DNA of 64,000 nt from Allochromatium tepidum (GCF_018409545.1 NZ_AP024563.1:3144691-3208690); one strand, 5' to 3'; shown: positions 44,148 through 54,272, counted from the stretch's first letter. The notes: generated from the letters alone by a model not told the origin. Numbers and translations: made by a program.

Positions 44148-44810
44148 TCAGGCGTCTTGCTCCACCACCGGGTAGCAGGCGGCGCCCCAGTCGACTTCCG
44201 GGTGGTCGAGCATCAGTTCCAGCATCAGCGGCACGAACTTGCCGAGGAGGTTGCCGCAGTCGCGCAGTTGCTTGCGGTTGACCCGGCTGCCCCAGGTGGC
44301 GCCGCCGTGAACGAGCTGGTTGCGCAGCGTGTAGAGGCGTGTGAACACCAGCCCCAAAATCTCCGGCGTCTTGCCACGCGCCAGCGCCTGCTGGGCCAGT
44401 TGTTTGCCTTTGGCGAAGCGGCTTTCCCATTCGGCCTGCGAGATGCGGCCGGCGTGCCAGTCCCAGAACGCCTGAAAGACGTAGGGCGTATCCAGCAGCA
44501 CGCGGATGCCGCCGGAGAACTCGCGCCAGACCAGGTCATCCAGCCGCCCGTGGTCGATGGCGCAGAGCTGCTCCAGAAAGTCGATGAAGGTGGCCTGCTC
44601 GGAAAGCCCCTGCCGCTCGTCGATGTCGCGGGCGTAAGCGGCGTTGAAGGCGATCCACAGGAAGATGAAGCGGCCATCGAGGTCGCCCGCCTGCTCCGCC
44701 GCCTCGGCCCGTGCCAGCCAGCTCAAGGCCCGATGCAGGCGCAGGTTGAGGTTGGGCGGGTAGCCGTCGCGCACCGCGCGGTGGCGGGATTTGAGGGTGG
44801 CGTGGGTCAT
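44148..44810 (-). CDS. HEPN-domain protein
   Basis: 220 residues, mostly helical. The HEPN RNase motif R-x4-H is seen in LYTLRNQLVHGGATW, near residue 165-170. The N-terminus has FIFLWIAFNAAYARD, typical of ApeA-like HEPN proteins. Its ATG overlaps the original stop codon of the upstream dynamin-like gene (now separated by IS66), so it was translationally coupled to that GTPase. Likely an RNase effector or RNA-binding partner. Confidence 0.7.
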   Translation of the reverse strand: MTHATLKSRHRAVRDGYPPNLNLRLHRALSWLARAEAAEQAGDLDGRFIFLWIAFNAAYARDIDERQGLSEQATFIDFLEQLCAIDHGRLDDLVWREFSGGIRVLLDTPYVFQAFWDWHAGRISQAEWESRFAKGKQLAQQALARGKTPEILGLVFTRLYTLRNQLVHGGATWGSRVNRKQLRDCGNLLGKFVPLMLELMLDHPEVDWGAACYPVVEQDA

Positions 44811-44850
44811 GGGGTAGCGGCCAATTGCGGGGTGATGGTGTCGATGAGTG

Positions 44851-46591
44851 GTAACTTCTCAATAACTCACGGCACGCCCTTGGCGGCTAAAGCCCGTTGG
44901 CGCACGATCTCGGGCAACGGTGGGATAGCGCCCACCTGCCCAATCCGGTCGTTGAGGTAGTCCCAGAAGGAGATCCCGAGCTTACGACAGGTCTTCTTCA
45001 GGCTGGCAAAGGTGTCGCGGCAGCGGCGTCCCAGATCACTGCGGGTTCCGCCACTGATCTTGCGCCATTTGACGTAGCTGCGGATGTCGTTCTCGCTACC
45101 GTTGGTGTGTAGCGGGATGTCGGGGCGCAGGAGCACGAGAAGGAGTTCTTGCTGATGGGCCTTGAGGCGCTTGAGGAGCGCATTGAGCGTGGCCCAAGAG
45201 GTTTTCTGGGTGAACAGGGCCTTGAAGCGGGCGCGTAGGCCGGCGATGGCGTCGGGATCGGGGTCGCACCGGTACGCCTTGAGGTCGGCGTAGAGCGCCC
45301 AGAGTTGGGCGCGCACCCGCTGCTGATCCTGGCGGTGGCGCTCATTGAGTGGGATGAGCGTATGAATCCGGCGTTCGGCGTGCACCCAGCACAGGGCATG
45401 GAGCAGGATGGCGAACTGTCCGGCGCCATCGCTGACGATGACCAACTCGCGTGAGAGCCCTTTGGCCAGGACGCCGCCGAGCAAGGCCCCTTCTGTAGCG
45501 ATGCGCTGATGGCGCTCCTGGGTGATACCCAGGGTCTGAAGATGGGCCTCCCAAGCGGTGGTCGTCGTCAGTTCCAGGATCGGCGGTGCCATCAGCGCCC
45601 GGCACATGGCCTGAGGCAGACCTTGGGCGCGCCAATAGGCCAGGGCCTCGTCATTGAGGCTGTAGAACGGCTCACCGGCTTGCAGCAGGCGCCGGAAATT
45701 GATCCGGCTCTTGCTTTCGCTGCTGGAGAACCAGGCGAAGAAGTCATTGCCGATGTGGGTGACGTAGCCGTTGCGCCCCTGATGGCGCGCCCCGGAGTCA
45801 TCGACCGTGACGTAGGAGCTGACCTCCAGCCCCACCTCCAGGAGCTGGTCCTTTTCGGCGAAGAAGACGTCGTTGCGACCGCTGAGCAGGGCGTCGATCT
45901 GACCGACGGAGATGTCGATTCCCCACTCCAGGAGTTGCTCGCGCAACAACGGCTGGGTGACATGGCACTGATGGTATTGGTAGAGTACATAGGCGCGCAA
46001 ACCCGCCCCGAAATGACTCCCCTGCACCGTGGCCGGGAGCTCTCCGCACAACCACTCTCCCTCCGGCGTCTGCCACACTTCCAAACGATAGCGCGTGTTG
46101 TGCGCCCCAATGTGCAGATCCTGAACGATGAAATCCCGGTAGCCCTTGAAGCGCGCCGTCGCCGGCACCTCTTCGCGCGGCGCGATCGGACAGTCTTCGT
46201 GAATGATCAGCTCTTGGGTCTTGGCCCGTTTGCTCGAACCGGCCCGACGTGGCTTCTCCTCACCGCCCTCTTCGCCTCCCCCCGCGCCCTGGCCTGACCC
46301 CTCCATCCCACTGGGCTTGAATACGGGACGCGCCTTCTCTCCCTTCAGGATCGCGATCTCATCGCGCAACTGTTGGATCTGCTCCGCTTGCCGCTGGTTG
46401 GCTTCCATCAGCGCTTCGATCAGACTCAACAACTGCTCCACCAGCGGCGTGCGCTCCGCTTCCGGGATGTCAGGCAGTTGAATCGGTATCGGCATGGGGC
46501 GGTGGGTGATGGTTGGTCGCTGGATCAGGGGATGACGCCTACTGTAACGGATCTCGTCAGACAACGCCGCCATGACTTATTGAGAAGTTAC
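44851..46591 (-). mobile_element. IS66-family element, copy 1
   Basis: 1741 bp with inverted ends beginning GTAACTTCTCAATAA. Flanked by the 8-bp direct repeat GATGAGTG (44843-44850 and 46592-46599), the duplication length of IS66 elements. It carries one transposase gene and no tnpA/tnpB, like the ISBst12 group. Its insertion replaced the last codons of the dynamin-like gene at 46577-48652. Confidence 0.9.
44867..46495 (-). CDS. IS66-family transposase (copy 1)
   Basis: 542 residues from MPIPIQLPDIPEAER; a longer frame adds 26 residues that read through the IS end. Leucine-zipper-like coiled coil (LIEALMEANQRQAEQIQQL), then the DDE core with SYVTVDDSGARHQGRNGY, ELVIVSDGAGQFAILLHALC, and the final Glu in LHTNGSENDIRSYVKWRK. 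The same-frame protein is identical to that of copy 2. Intact. Confidence 0.92.
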   Translation of the reverse strand: MPIPIQLPDIPEAERTPLVEQLLSLIEALMEANQRQAEQIQQLRDEIAILKGEKARPVFKPSGMEGSGQGAGGGEEGGEEKPRRAGSSKRAKTQELIIHEDCPIAPREEVPATARFKGYRDFIVQDLHIGAHNTRYRLEVWQTPEGEWLCGELPATVQGSHFGAGLRAYVLYQYHQCHVTQPLLREQLLEWGIDISVGQIDALLSGRNDVFFAEKDQLLEVGLEVSSYVTVDDSGARHQGRNGYVTHIGNDFFAWFSSSESKSRINFRRLLQAGEPFYSLNDEALAYWRAQGLPQAMCRALMAPPILELTTTTAWEAHLQTLGITQERHQRIATEGALLGGVLAKGLSRELVIVSDGAGQFAILLHALCWVHAERRIHTLIPLNERHRQDQQRVRAQLWALYADLKAYRCDPDPDAIAGLRARFKALFTQKTSWATLNALLKRLKAHQQELLLVLLRPDIPLHTNGSENDIRSYVKWRKISGGTRSDLGRRCRDTFASLKKTCRKLGISFWDYLNDRIGQVGAIPPLPEIVRQRALAAKGVP

Positions 46592-48652
46592 GATGAGTGT
46601 CTGCATACGCTCGATTTCATGGGCTTTGTTCTGCATCTGGGCGCGCAGGTGGTCAAGTTCCTCTTGCAGGTTGCGCGACAGCGTGGCTTGCAGCTCCCGG
46701 GCCAGGGTGTCGAGCTGGGCGCAGGTGGCGGCGACGGCGGATTCCACCTGCTGCACCAAGGCATCGCGGCTTTGGGCGACCGCTTCCTCCAGCTGCGCGC
46801 GCAGCCGCGCCATTTCGCTGTAACTGGTGATTTTGCTGGAGAACCCTTCAAAGAGGGCGTGCGCGTTGGGTGCCGGCACGTCCATTTTGGGCAGGTCGAG
46901 CTGTGCAATGGCGGTTTCGATCAGCGCGCGCAGCGCCCGTGGGTCGAAGTCGCTGCGCTGGGTGTCGATGGCCTGCAGCAGCTCGCGGCGCAAGCCGGCG
47001 GAGATCGCCGCCGGGGCGATCAGGTCATCAAACAGTGCCAGCAGATTGCGGCGCATCTGGCCGAAATACTGGTTGAGGTTTTCCACCGCGTCGGCGACAA
47101 GCAGGTAGGAGGTGGTTTCGGTTTCGGTGTAGTGCTCGGTGTGGGAACTGAACCAGGTCCAGGGTTTGTACCAGACGGCATCGCTCACCTCTACGGCGCG
47201 ACGATGTTTTGTGACCTCGGTGCGCTCGTCAAGCCGCTGGGCGCGTTGGGCGGCCTCTTCCGCTTCGCGCAAAAGGTTGCGGGATTTTTTGCGGGCCTGG
47301 TCGGTTTGGGCGTGTACGTAGCGTTGCAGCGCCTCGGCAATGGCATCGAGCCGCTTTTGGGTGCGTGCGGCGTGCTGCTCCAGGTCGCCAAGTTCGTTGT
47401 TTTTCAGGAAGTTCAAGCGCTCTTCGGCCTGCGCGTGCAGGTTTTCCAGATGTTCGCGCAGGGTTTTGGCGAGTTCGGCTTCCAGGTTTTCGCGCTGCGC
47501 GGCGAGGATTGCCTCTTTGTCGGCGCGGGCCTGGGCAAAGGCGGCGTGCAGTTCGTCAAAACCGGCGATTCGCCGCCAGTCGTCGGCGCTTGGGCGCACG
47601 CCGCCCCAGGCGTCTTGCGCGAGATCCTCGAACAGTTGCCAGGTGTGGCGCTGTTCGGCGCTCCAGCGCGCTTCCGGCTGGGTGGCAAAGACGTAGGCGT
47701 AGCTGCTGGCGAAGACGGGTTCAATGCCACGCAGGAGTGTGGCCACCTCAGGGTAGCCCTGCTGCTCGCGCCGGGCAGCCAGACGCTCGAGGTTATCGGC
47801 GATGTGCTGCCGCAGGCGCGCCCGCTGGCGGTTTTCGCACTCGGCGAAACTGGCGTGGTTGTAACCTTCGTCAAGGAACACGCTGTCAAACTGCGAGGCC
47901 ACGAAAATGAGCCGCTTCACCCCTTTGGCGGGGAGTTGCTTGGCCACCAGCGCCTGGTCGCTGGCGTCGAAGTTTTGCGAGGCGCGGGAGAGCAGAAACA
48001 CCACGTCGCATTGGGCGAGGTAGTCACGGGTCTTTTCGGTGCGGCTCAGCACCGGGTCGTTGAGGCCGGGGGTGTCGACGATCTCGATGCCTTCGAGCTG
48101 CGGCAGCGGCAGGGTGATTTCGCTGTCGGCCACCAGCGCCGTGTAGCGCCCCTTGGCAGCGACGTAGTCGGGCAGGATGGCGAGCAGTTCTTCCAGCGTC
48201 GCCGCCGTGCGGGTGACGCTGCCCTGCGCCAGCAGCGCCGCCACGTCCAGCCCGTGCGCACGGGCGTCTTGCACCAGCCCCCGCGCCGCTGCGGCACCGT
48301 CGCCTGCGTCTGGCGTGGCGGCGAGCTGCTCGATCTCGCGCCAATCTTCCGGGGCGTAGAAACGGGCGGTAAAGGCCGGGGTGGCGCCAAAGCGGATGCG
48401 GGTGAGGTTGGCGGTCTGCGGCGTGGCGGCTTCCGGCAGCAGCGGCTCGCCTTTGAACAGAAGTTGATTGAGAAAGCTGCTCTTGCCCGCTTTGACTTGG
48501 CCGATGACGCCGATCGACAGCGGCGTTTCCGCCAGCGACAACCGCCGGCGGCGGGTTTCGGCGTCTTTTTGCCATGCGTCGAGCGCGGCAAAGAGGGCGG
48601 GGAAGTCGGTGCGGTAACCGACAAATTGGGTAGAAAAATGAGGCTTGATCAT
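46577..48652 (-). CDS. Dynamin-like GTPase, C-terminus altered by IS66
   Basis: 691 residues. GTPase motifs: P-loop GVIGQVKAGKSSFLNQLLF, G3 IEIVDTPGLNDPVLSRTEK, and VASQFD as possible G4. Long coiled-coil stalks follow (residues 390-480 and 600-690), with a hydrophobic WYKPWTWFSS segment near 510 that could touch membrane. The last five residues (VTSQ and the preceding junction) come from IS66; without it the chain would end DTITPQLAATP and overlap the HEPN gene by ATGA. Bacterial dynamins remodel membranes, and several act in phage defence. Confidence 0.85.
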   Translation of the reverse strand: MIKPHFSTQFVGYRTDFPALFAALDAWQKDAETRRRRLSLAETPLSIGVIGQVKAGKSSFLNQLLFKGEPLLPEAATPQTANLTRIRFGATPAFTARFYAPEDWREIEQLAATPDAGDGAAAARGLVQDARAHGLDVAALLAQGSVTRTAATLEELLAILPDYVAAKGRYTALVADSEITLPLPQLEGIEIVDTPGLNDPVLSRTEKTRDYLAQCDVVFLLSRASQNFDASDQALVAKQLPAKGVKRLIFVASQFDSVFLDEGYNHASFAECENRQRARLRQHIADNLERLAARREQQGYPEVATLLRGIEPVFASSYAYVFATQPEARWSAEQRHTWQLFEDLAQDAWGGVRPSADDWRRIAGFDELHAAFAQARADKEAILAAQRENLEAELAKTLREHLENLHAQAEERLNFLKNNELGDLEQHAARTQKRLDAIAEALQRYVHAQTDQARKKSRNLLREAEEAAQRAQRLDERTEVTKHRRAVEVSDAVWYKPWTWFSSHTEHYTETETTSYLLVADAVENLNQYFGQMRRNLLALFDDLIAPAAISAGLRRELLQAIDTQRSDFDPRALRALIETAIAQLDLPKMDVPAPNAHALFEGFSSKITSYSEMARLRAQLEEAVAQSRDALVQQVESAVAATCAQLDTLARELQATLSRNLQEELDHLRAQMQNKAHEIERMQTLIVTSQ

Positions 48653-48672
48653 GATGGTTTGTCAAGCATGGT

Positions 48673-48933
48673 CTATGGCTTGAACCAAGATGGTGAAATC
48701 TTGCGATATGTATTGGCGAAAGCTGTTAACTCTTCAACCTTTTTAAGTGCCTCTTCCCTTGTTGGCACTTCAAAAACAAAATTCTTCCTGCCATCGTCAT
48801 AAACAATGACTCGATTGCCAACCACATCAATTCCAGAAAATACAGATATAGGTGTTTTACGGGACTCACCGTCGCAGGCAAGTATCCTATTGTTGTTCGG
48901 ATCGAGTTCAAAGTGGTCAAATTTATTTTCCAT
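48673..48933 (-). CDS. Small hypothetical protein
   Basis: 86 residues, acidic to neutral, predicted beta-rich: HFELDPNNNRILACDGESRK, GIDVVGNRVIVYDDGRKN, ending with a helix TREEALKKVEELTAFANTY. I do not recognise it. Lower GC than its neighbours, as is the XRE gene upstream. It lies 20 nt before the dynamin-like gene on the same strand and is probably co-transcribed. Confidence 0.5.
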   Translation of the reverse strand: MENKFDHFELDPNNNRILACDGESRKTPISVFSGIDVVGNRVIVYDDGRKNFVFEVPTREEALKKVEELTAFANTYRKISPSWFKP

Positions 48934-48959
48934 GAGGTCACTCCGTTAAAAACCAAAAA

Positions 48960-49508
48960 TCATCTCTGAGCAGAGGATGTCGGTCTTGGTTGCTGGCAAA
49001 ATTCTCGGAATGACGGGTCGAGAGCAAATTGAAATACAGGTGCGATACTGATACTGCCGTCGGAGTTATAAATCGGCCCATTTAGAATGGAATAAGGCCA
49101 TGGAATGTTTGCTGGTTGATTCATTCCTTCCAGCGAAGTCCAGTACTTATTTGCCGCCATCAGTAAGTCATCTCTTTCAACGGTGTCCGACTCTGGAAAA
49201 AGAACCAGCCAGCGATTTTGGTTAAACAGAAATGCGTAGCGTTCGGCGGTTGCCATGACTACCGAGGGCGTGACTTGTAACAGGTTACACACCCTTAAAA
49301 ATAACGAAAGTGTCAGGCGGTCATTTCCCGTTTCAACCTTGATCCAAGCATTGAGTGGCTTGTTAAGCCAGTCTGCTATTTGAGCCTGATGAATCCCGCG
49401 CTCCATGCGTACCTCACGTAAAAGAATTACGCAGATGCTTGAAAAAGTGGTTATTTTTGTTTCAATTTTTGTCATGATTCTGCTCGTTTTAGTGGTAGTG
49501 GTATCCAT
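48960..49508 (-). CDS. XRE-type helix-turn-helix protein
   Basis: 182 residues. An HTH lies at about 30-90: LLREVRMERGIHQAQIADWL, NKPLNAWIKVETGNDRLTLS, LFLRVCNLLQV. The C-terminal 90 residues (PWPYSILNGPIYNSDGSISI) are not recognised and may bind a ligand. Low GC compared with the surroundings suggests separate acquisition. It sits between two dynamin-like genes and is a candidate regulator of the cluster. Confidence 0.65.
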   Translation of the reverse strand: MDTTTTKTSRIMTKIETKITTFSSICVILLREVRMERGIHQAQIADWLNKPLNAWIKVETGNDRLTLSLFLRVCNLLQVTPSVVMATAERYAFLFNQNRWLVLFPESDTVERDDLLMAANKYWTSLEGMNQPANIPWPYSILNGPIYNSDGSISIAPVFQFALDPSFREFCQQPRPTSSAQR

Positions 49509-49669
49509 AAGCTGCTATCCACGTATTGCATTAAATTGGTGGTAATTTTGATCTCAATTGTTACCCCTGTTCTTCATATCTGCTCTTCCACCAACGAGGT
49601 GGAGGGCGTCGCTCCTGCTTTTGATCCTGCTTACTCTGTAATTTAGTCTTGATTTTATTAAATCTTATT

Positions 49670-51531
49670 TCATTTTCTAAAAGCTTCTCTAAAAAGTTTT
49701 TCATATTCATATTTAAATCTTTCGCGCTCCAATTCAAGATATGTTTTCGGTTTTTGTGTGCTATCCATTTCTTTAAGTTTTTCTTCGGCCTGCTTGTGAC
49801 CTAGTTTGACGGCCTTTTTGTACCATTCCCTTGCCTTGTCAATGTCCTTCCGTCTACCTTTGCCAAGCCTACACACTTCCCCGAGGAAATAGCACGATGC
49901 GGCATCCCCTGCTTTCGCTCCTTTTATGTAGTAATCCCACGCTTGGTCGTAATTATGTTTTAGCGAGAAAAGATGCCCCATTAGCAAAATTGCTAACGTT
50001 TGGCCTGCATCGGCCAGCTGATTAAGAATCAAGCGTAATGTCTCATTATATTCTTCAAGAGGGTAAATACGGTTGATGGCAAATTTATATATCTCACATA
50101 TTGCTCTTTCATCTCCCGCCCATGCAGCCCTTCTGATCCACTCAACGTATTTCTCCTTTGAATCGGATCGCAAAGCCAATCTAGCCATCTCAAACAGTGC
50201 CTCGGCATGACCCAATTCCGCCGCCCTGCGAAACCACTTGGCTGCTTCTGTGAAATCCTCCTGCTCCTTGGCCTCCAACCCACGTTCATAACAAGTCTGA
50301 CTGTCCAGAAATTCGATTTCATCGGGCTCTTGCAAGCTCATGGCGATGATATTTCCAACCCGCTTGAGCTCGCTAAAGAAGCGGCCGCGTAGCTCGGTCA
50401 GCTGGTCGTCGATCGTCTTGATGCGCTCGGTGCGTTCCTGAATCACCTGCTGGAGCTCTTCGGCGTCGCGGCGGGTTTCGCCGTCGGCGAGGGTGGCCAG
50501 GCGGTTGGCGCGGTGGAGCTGCCAGCGGGCGTCGCGCAGTTCGCGCTCCAGCCCCCGCTGGTAGCGGACAAACAGCGCTTTGAAACGGTGGGCGAAGCGC
50601 TGTTCGCGGGCGCTCTGGTTCCACGCGTCGAGTTGCTGGCGCAGTGGTTCCAACAGCGCCGCCTCCCGCGGCCGCGCCGAGACGGGGATGACGTCCACGA
50701 CCGGCAGGTTGTGGGTGGTGAGTGTGTTGCGAATCTGCGCGACCACCTTTTGGCGGCTCTCTTCCGTGACGAGGTCGGCGCGGGTGACGGCGACGATGCG
50801 CGGAATCGCGGGGTCGAGGCTGCTTAAAAAGTGCAGGTCGGTTTCGGTGAGGTCGCCCTGTTTGATCGAGACGGTCCAGACGATGGCGTGGGCGCCGGCG
50901 AGTTGCGCCTGGGCGATGCGGGCGTCGCTGCGCGCGCCCCGTCGGCCTGGTCGGTGTAGCCGGGGGTGTCGATAAAAGCGAGGTTGCCCCACGGGAAGTC
51001 GCGGCGGGTGACGAAGGCGGCGGTGAGCGCGCGGGCGACTTCGCTGCCGTACTGCTTGGGTTCGTCGTGGGTGAGGCTCAAGAACTCGTCGTCGGTAAGC
51101 GGAACCCGCAGACCGTGGAGGTTGAGCGCGTGGATCGCGTCGGCATCATCCGCAAAGAGGTAGGCGGGCAGCGCCGTGGTGGGGTCGACTTCGGTGACCA
51201 TCAGCCGCTGGCCGACAAGGGCGTTGATGAGGCTCGATTTGCCGGCCGAGAAGGCGCCGCCGAAGGCGACGATGGTTTTGTTGGCGAGCCGGGGTTCGGT
51301 GCAGAACTCGCGAAAGCGCCGCAGCTCTTCGGTAAAGCCGAGGTAGATGTCGGCAAAGTCGTCCGGGCTGCCTTGGCGGGCAAGCTCAAGCAGCGCTTCG
51401 TGCACCAGTTGCTCGAGCTTACCGAGCCGGTCGGCGACGGCCCATTGCGGGTCGTCGGCGTTTGGGGTCGCTTGGAGTGCCCGGCAAAGGAGCGGGTAGC
51501 GTTGCAGGATTGTGGCGTCGTCGGGAATCAT
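49670..51531 (-). pseudogene. Dynamin-like GTPase with Sel1 repeats, one frameshift
   Basis: Two frames make one protein. The first (from ATG 51531) gives IVAFGGAFSAGKSSLINALV (P-loop) and NLAFIDTPGYTDQADGAR, then loses frame; the second resumes at SDARIAQAQLAGAHAIVWTV and IVAVTRADLVTEE (G4). The break lies in a GC-dinucleotide run near 50929-50937. After the coiled-coil region, the C-terminus has Sel1-like repeats (AAKWFRRAAELGHAEALFEM, AWDYYIKGAKAGDAASCYFL, KAREWYKKAVKLGHKQAEEK). The start overlaps the next dynamin gene by 4 nt. May be a real lesion, slippage-based switching or a sequencing error. Confidence 0.78.
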
Positions 51532-53216
51532 GCGGCGGCTCCTGGGGTGGATTGGGCGATTTCGCCGAGCCAGACTTGCAGTTGTTCGAGATCGGCGCGG
51601 GCGCGCTCGCGCAGGGCTGCCGTTTCGGCTTCGCCCTGTTGCAGCGCATTGATGAGGGTTTCGAGGTTCTTGCGGACTTCGGCCTGTTCGCTTTCCACCT
51701 GCCGTTTGATTTCGCTTTGCGCGCGCTGCACCTGCTCTTCGAGCACGGGGCGAAGGCTCGCTTCGATTTCTTTGACGGCGCGGGAAAGGGCGCTGTGGAT
51801 CTGCCCCTTCACCGCTTCGCGCTGGCGCGCGGCTTCGAGCGCGCGCCGCTCCTGGTCGGCGCGGCTGTCCAAGAGGTGGCCGAGAATCGGCAGAAGCGGG
51901 GCGACGATCTTGGCCAGCGGGTAGGGGATTTTCATGACCACTGCCGCCAGCGTGGCGCCGAGCGATTTCCAGCGGAATTCGCCGGTCGAGTCGCTGTCCG
52001 TGAGTTTGATGTTTTCGAGCCCGGGCAAATCCAGGCGGCTGGGGAGCGCATCCACCAGCCGGTCGAGGTAGCGCTGCAGTGCCGGGGCAAATTCCTGCCG
52101 CAGGTTGTCGGCCACGACCAGCCGGGCGGTGCCGAGGATGTCGTCGCTGATGTCATCCCCATTCATGGCGCGGCTGGCCAGACTGTCGAGGCGGGAGAGC
52201 AGCGCGTTTTCTACCCGCAGGCGGATCGCGCCGAGGATGGGGCCGACTTGCTCCTGGAGTGCGGCAGTGTCGCGCTCAAGGCGTGCCTCGAACGCTTTGA
52301 GCTCGTTCTCCAGCGCGTCGATCTGCGCTTGTAGCTTCGGCGCGTCGTGGTTCTCCTGGTTGGCGAGCACCTCCAGTTGCTGCGCGGCGTGAAGGAGTGC
52401 GCCGCGGTAGGGGACTACGACGCGGTCGGTAAAGATGCGCTCGCTCATGCCCGTGAGGGTGTCGAGCGCGGCGGCCAGTTCGGTGGTTTGCGATGCACGC
52501 GGCGACGCGGAGGTGACGGCCACCGCAAGCGGCGGGCGGCCCATGAGCTCGGCGACTTCTTCCTGAACCTGGCTGGCGACGGCGGCAACCGTGTCCGCTG
52601 GCTTTTTGTCGGCTTTGGTCAGCACCAGCACCACCGGCATGTCCTGAATGGCCAGCTCCCGTAGCGCAGGGCGCAAGCTGGCGCGCAGCGTCCCTTCGTC
52701 GACGCTCACCGCCACGCAGTAGGCAACGCTCTTGGGCGCGTAGTGGTCGATGACCTTCTCGTGTGCGGCAATGCCCGAATCCCAGCCGGGCAGGTCAACC
52801 AGAATCAGCCGCCGCCGGGTGGCGAGCGCTGCGGCCGGCCATTCGATCTCGATCCAACCTTCAGGGGCAAGGGGCGGGAGGCGGTTGTCGCGCACCGCCT
52901 CTTCTGTGAGCGGTTCGCGGTGGCCGTCGGCAAAGCAGGCGGTGAGGCGCGGTTCGGTGCCGTAGGCGATTTCGGTGGGAACGGCGGTCTTCGGGGTGGT
53001 GTCGGTGGCTAAGAGCCGTGTGCCGATGAGCGCGTTGATGAGGCTCGATTTGCCGCTACTGAAGGCGCCGACGAGCGGCACGCGCAGGCGAAAGTCGGCA
53101 ATAAGCGGCGCGAGCGCCTCAAGCGGTGCCGCGTCGAAGCTGTGGCGAGCGAAAAGCGCCTGCGCTTCCGGGAGTTGCTGTGAGAGGTTCTGCTGGATGT
53201 TGTTGACTGGTGTCAC
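51528..53216 (-). CDS. Dynamin-like GTPase
   Basis: 562 residues from the GTG at 53216, chosen because GGAGG lies 5 nt upstream; ATG starts further up lack such a site. P-loop VPLVGAFSSGKSSLINALIG, G3 LILVDLPGWDSGIAAHEK, G4 VVLVLTKADKKPADTV. Long helical stalks (residues 320-400 and 480-560) and a hydrophobic stretch MKIPYPLAKIVAPLLPILGH that may insert in membrane. Paired with the downstream GTPase by an ATGA overlap; bacterial dynamins often work as pairs. Confidence 0.87.
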   Translation of the reverse strand: MTPVNNIQQNLSQQLPEAQALFARHSFDAAPLEALAPLIADFRLRVPLVGAFSSGKSSLINALIGTRLLATDTTPKTAVPTEIAYGTEPRLTACFADGHREPLTEEAVRDNRLPPLAPEGWIEIEWPAAALATRRRLILVDLPGWDSGIAAHEKVIDHYAPKSVAYCVAVSVDEGTLRASLRPALRELAIQDMPVVLVLTKADKKPADTVAAVASQVQEEVAELMGRPPLAVAVTSASPRASQTTELAAALDTLTGMSERIFTDRVVVPYRGALLHAAQQLEVLANQENHDAPKLQAQIDALENELKAFEARLERDTAALQEQVGPILGAIRLRVENALLSRLDSLASRAMNGDDISDDILGTARLVVADNLRQEFAPALQRYLDRLVDALPSRLDLPGLENIKLTDSDSTGEFRWKSLGATLAAVVMKIPYPLAKIVAPLLPILGHLLDSRADQERRALEAARQREAVKGQIHSALSRAVKEIEASLRPVLEEQVQRAQSEIKRQVESEQAEVRKNLETLINALQQGEAETAALRERARADLEQLQVWLGEIAQSTPGAAA

Positions 53217-53384
53217 GATTTCCTCCTTCGGTTTGTTCAGTGGTGTGGCCGCCTGACGAATCTTCATGATTCTGCCATCCCTACGATCCACATGGAATAA
53301 AGCAAAGCCCTTCATTCCTGGTTTTGTGCCAGTTTCAAAAAGTCGGCGCTGGCAGGACGGCGGCACGCCAGCGCCGGGATGGCC

Positions 53385-54272
53385 TCAATCGCCGTTCATG
53401 GCCACGTCGTTGATGTAGCCGTACAGGCACATGGTCGCCTGATCCAGGGGTTTGTCGTTGAGGCAGTCGTAGTGGTGTGCGGTGAGACTGCGGCAGGTGT
53501 TGAGCGCATAGCGCTGGGCATCAGCGGCTTTCATGCCGCCCTGGGTTTGCGCCGTGGCTGTTTCGCTTGTGAGGCACTCCTGCCAGAACCTCGGCGGGTC
53601 GGTGAGGTAATCGGTGAAGTGCTTGGTCCACACCGGATCGATCTTGAGCCGCATGAGCTGCGCCATGAGGTCTGTGGCCTCAAAGCGCATGCGCGGCATG
53701 GGGTAGGGACTCTCCGAACGCGTGGGTTTGGCCGGTGGCTCGGCTGCGGGCGTGGGGTCGGAGAAGTCCCTGTCGCGCGTGGCGACAGGGCGATCTTTCG
53801 GGGTGCGCTTCATGTGGTCTTCCATCGCGCCGAGGCCGATGCCGAGCACGAGCGCGACGGCGATCACGATCCAGCCGGCCAGGTTCCATTTGCGCTGCAC
53901 CTGCTCGAAGTGCTCCACGCTTTGCCAGCGTCCGCTCTTCCAGGCCCATTCCCGACCCTTGAAGCCGAGCACGAAGGCCATGACGATGTTGACCAGGGGG
54001 ATCAGGGCCAGCAGGCCAATCCACACACGGTTGAAGATGGCCCAGATCCAGTTGAGCCAGAAAGCGCCCCAGGACCAGCGAGCCACGCCCGGCGGCAGTG
54101 GCACGGCAGCCGTGCTGGCAGGCGGCACGGCCGGCGAGGCGGCGGGTGTGGCGGCGGTGGCGCTGTGAGGCGCGGCAACGTCAGGCTGCGTTCGCCAGCC
54201 GCCGCAGTGAGGACAGAATTGGACATCCGCGGCGATTTTCTGGCCGCAGTGCATGCAGTAAACGAGTTCCAT
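53385..54272 (-). CDS. Zinc-ribbon membrane protein
   Basis: 295 residues. The N-terminal zinc ribbon YCMHCGQKIAADVQFCPHCG is followed by a Pro/Ala-rich linker, membrane segments (GAFWLNWIWAIFNRVWIGLL, ALIPLVNIVMAFVLGF, AGWIVIAVALVLGIGLGAM) and a soluble C-terminal domain with several Cys (ECLTSE, NTCRSL, YDCLND, TMCLYG). Encoded 168 nt upstream of the dynamin-like pair. A membrane partner for the GTPases is plausible; function unknown. Confidence 0.65.
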   Translation of the reverse strand: MELVYCMHCGQKIAADVQFCPHCGGWRTQPDVAAPHSATAATPAASPAVPPASTAAVPLPPGVARWSWGAFWLNWIWAIFNRVWIGLLALIPLVNIVMAFVLGFKGREWAWKSGRWQSVEHFEQVQRKWNLAGWIVIAVALVLGIGLGAMEDHMKRTPKDRPVATRDRDFSDPTPAAEPPAKPTRSESPYPMPRMRFEATDLMAQLMRLKIDPVWTKHFTDYLTDPPRFWQECLTSETATAQTQGGMKAADAQRYALNTCRSLTAHHYDCLNDKPLDQATMCLYGYINDVAMNGD

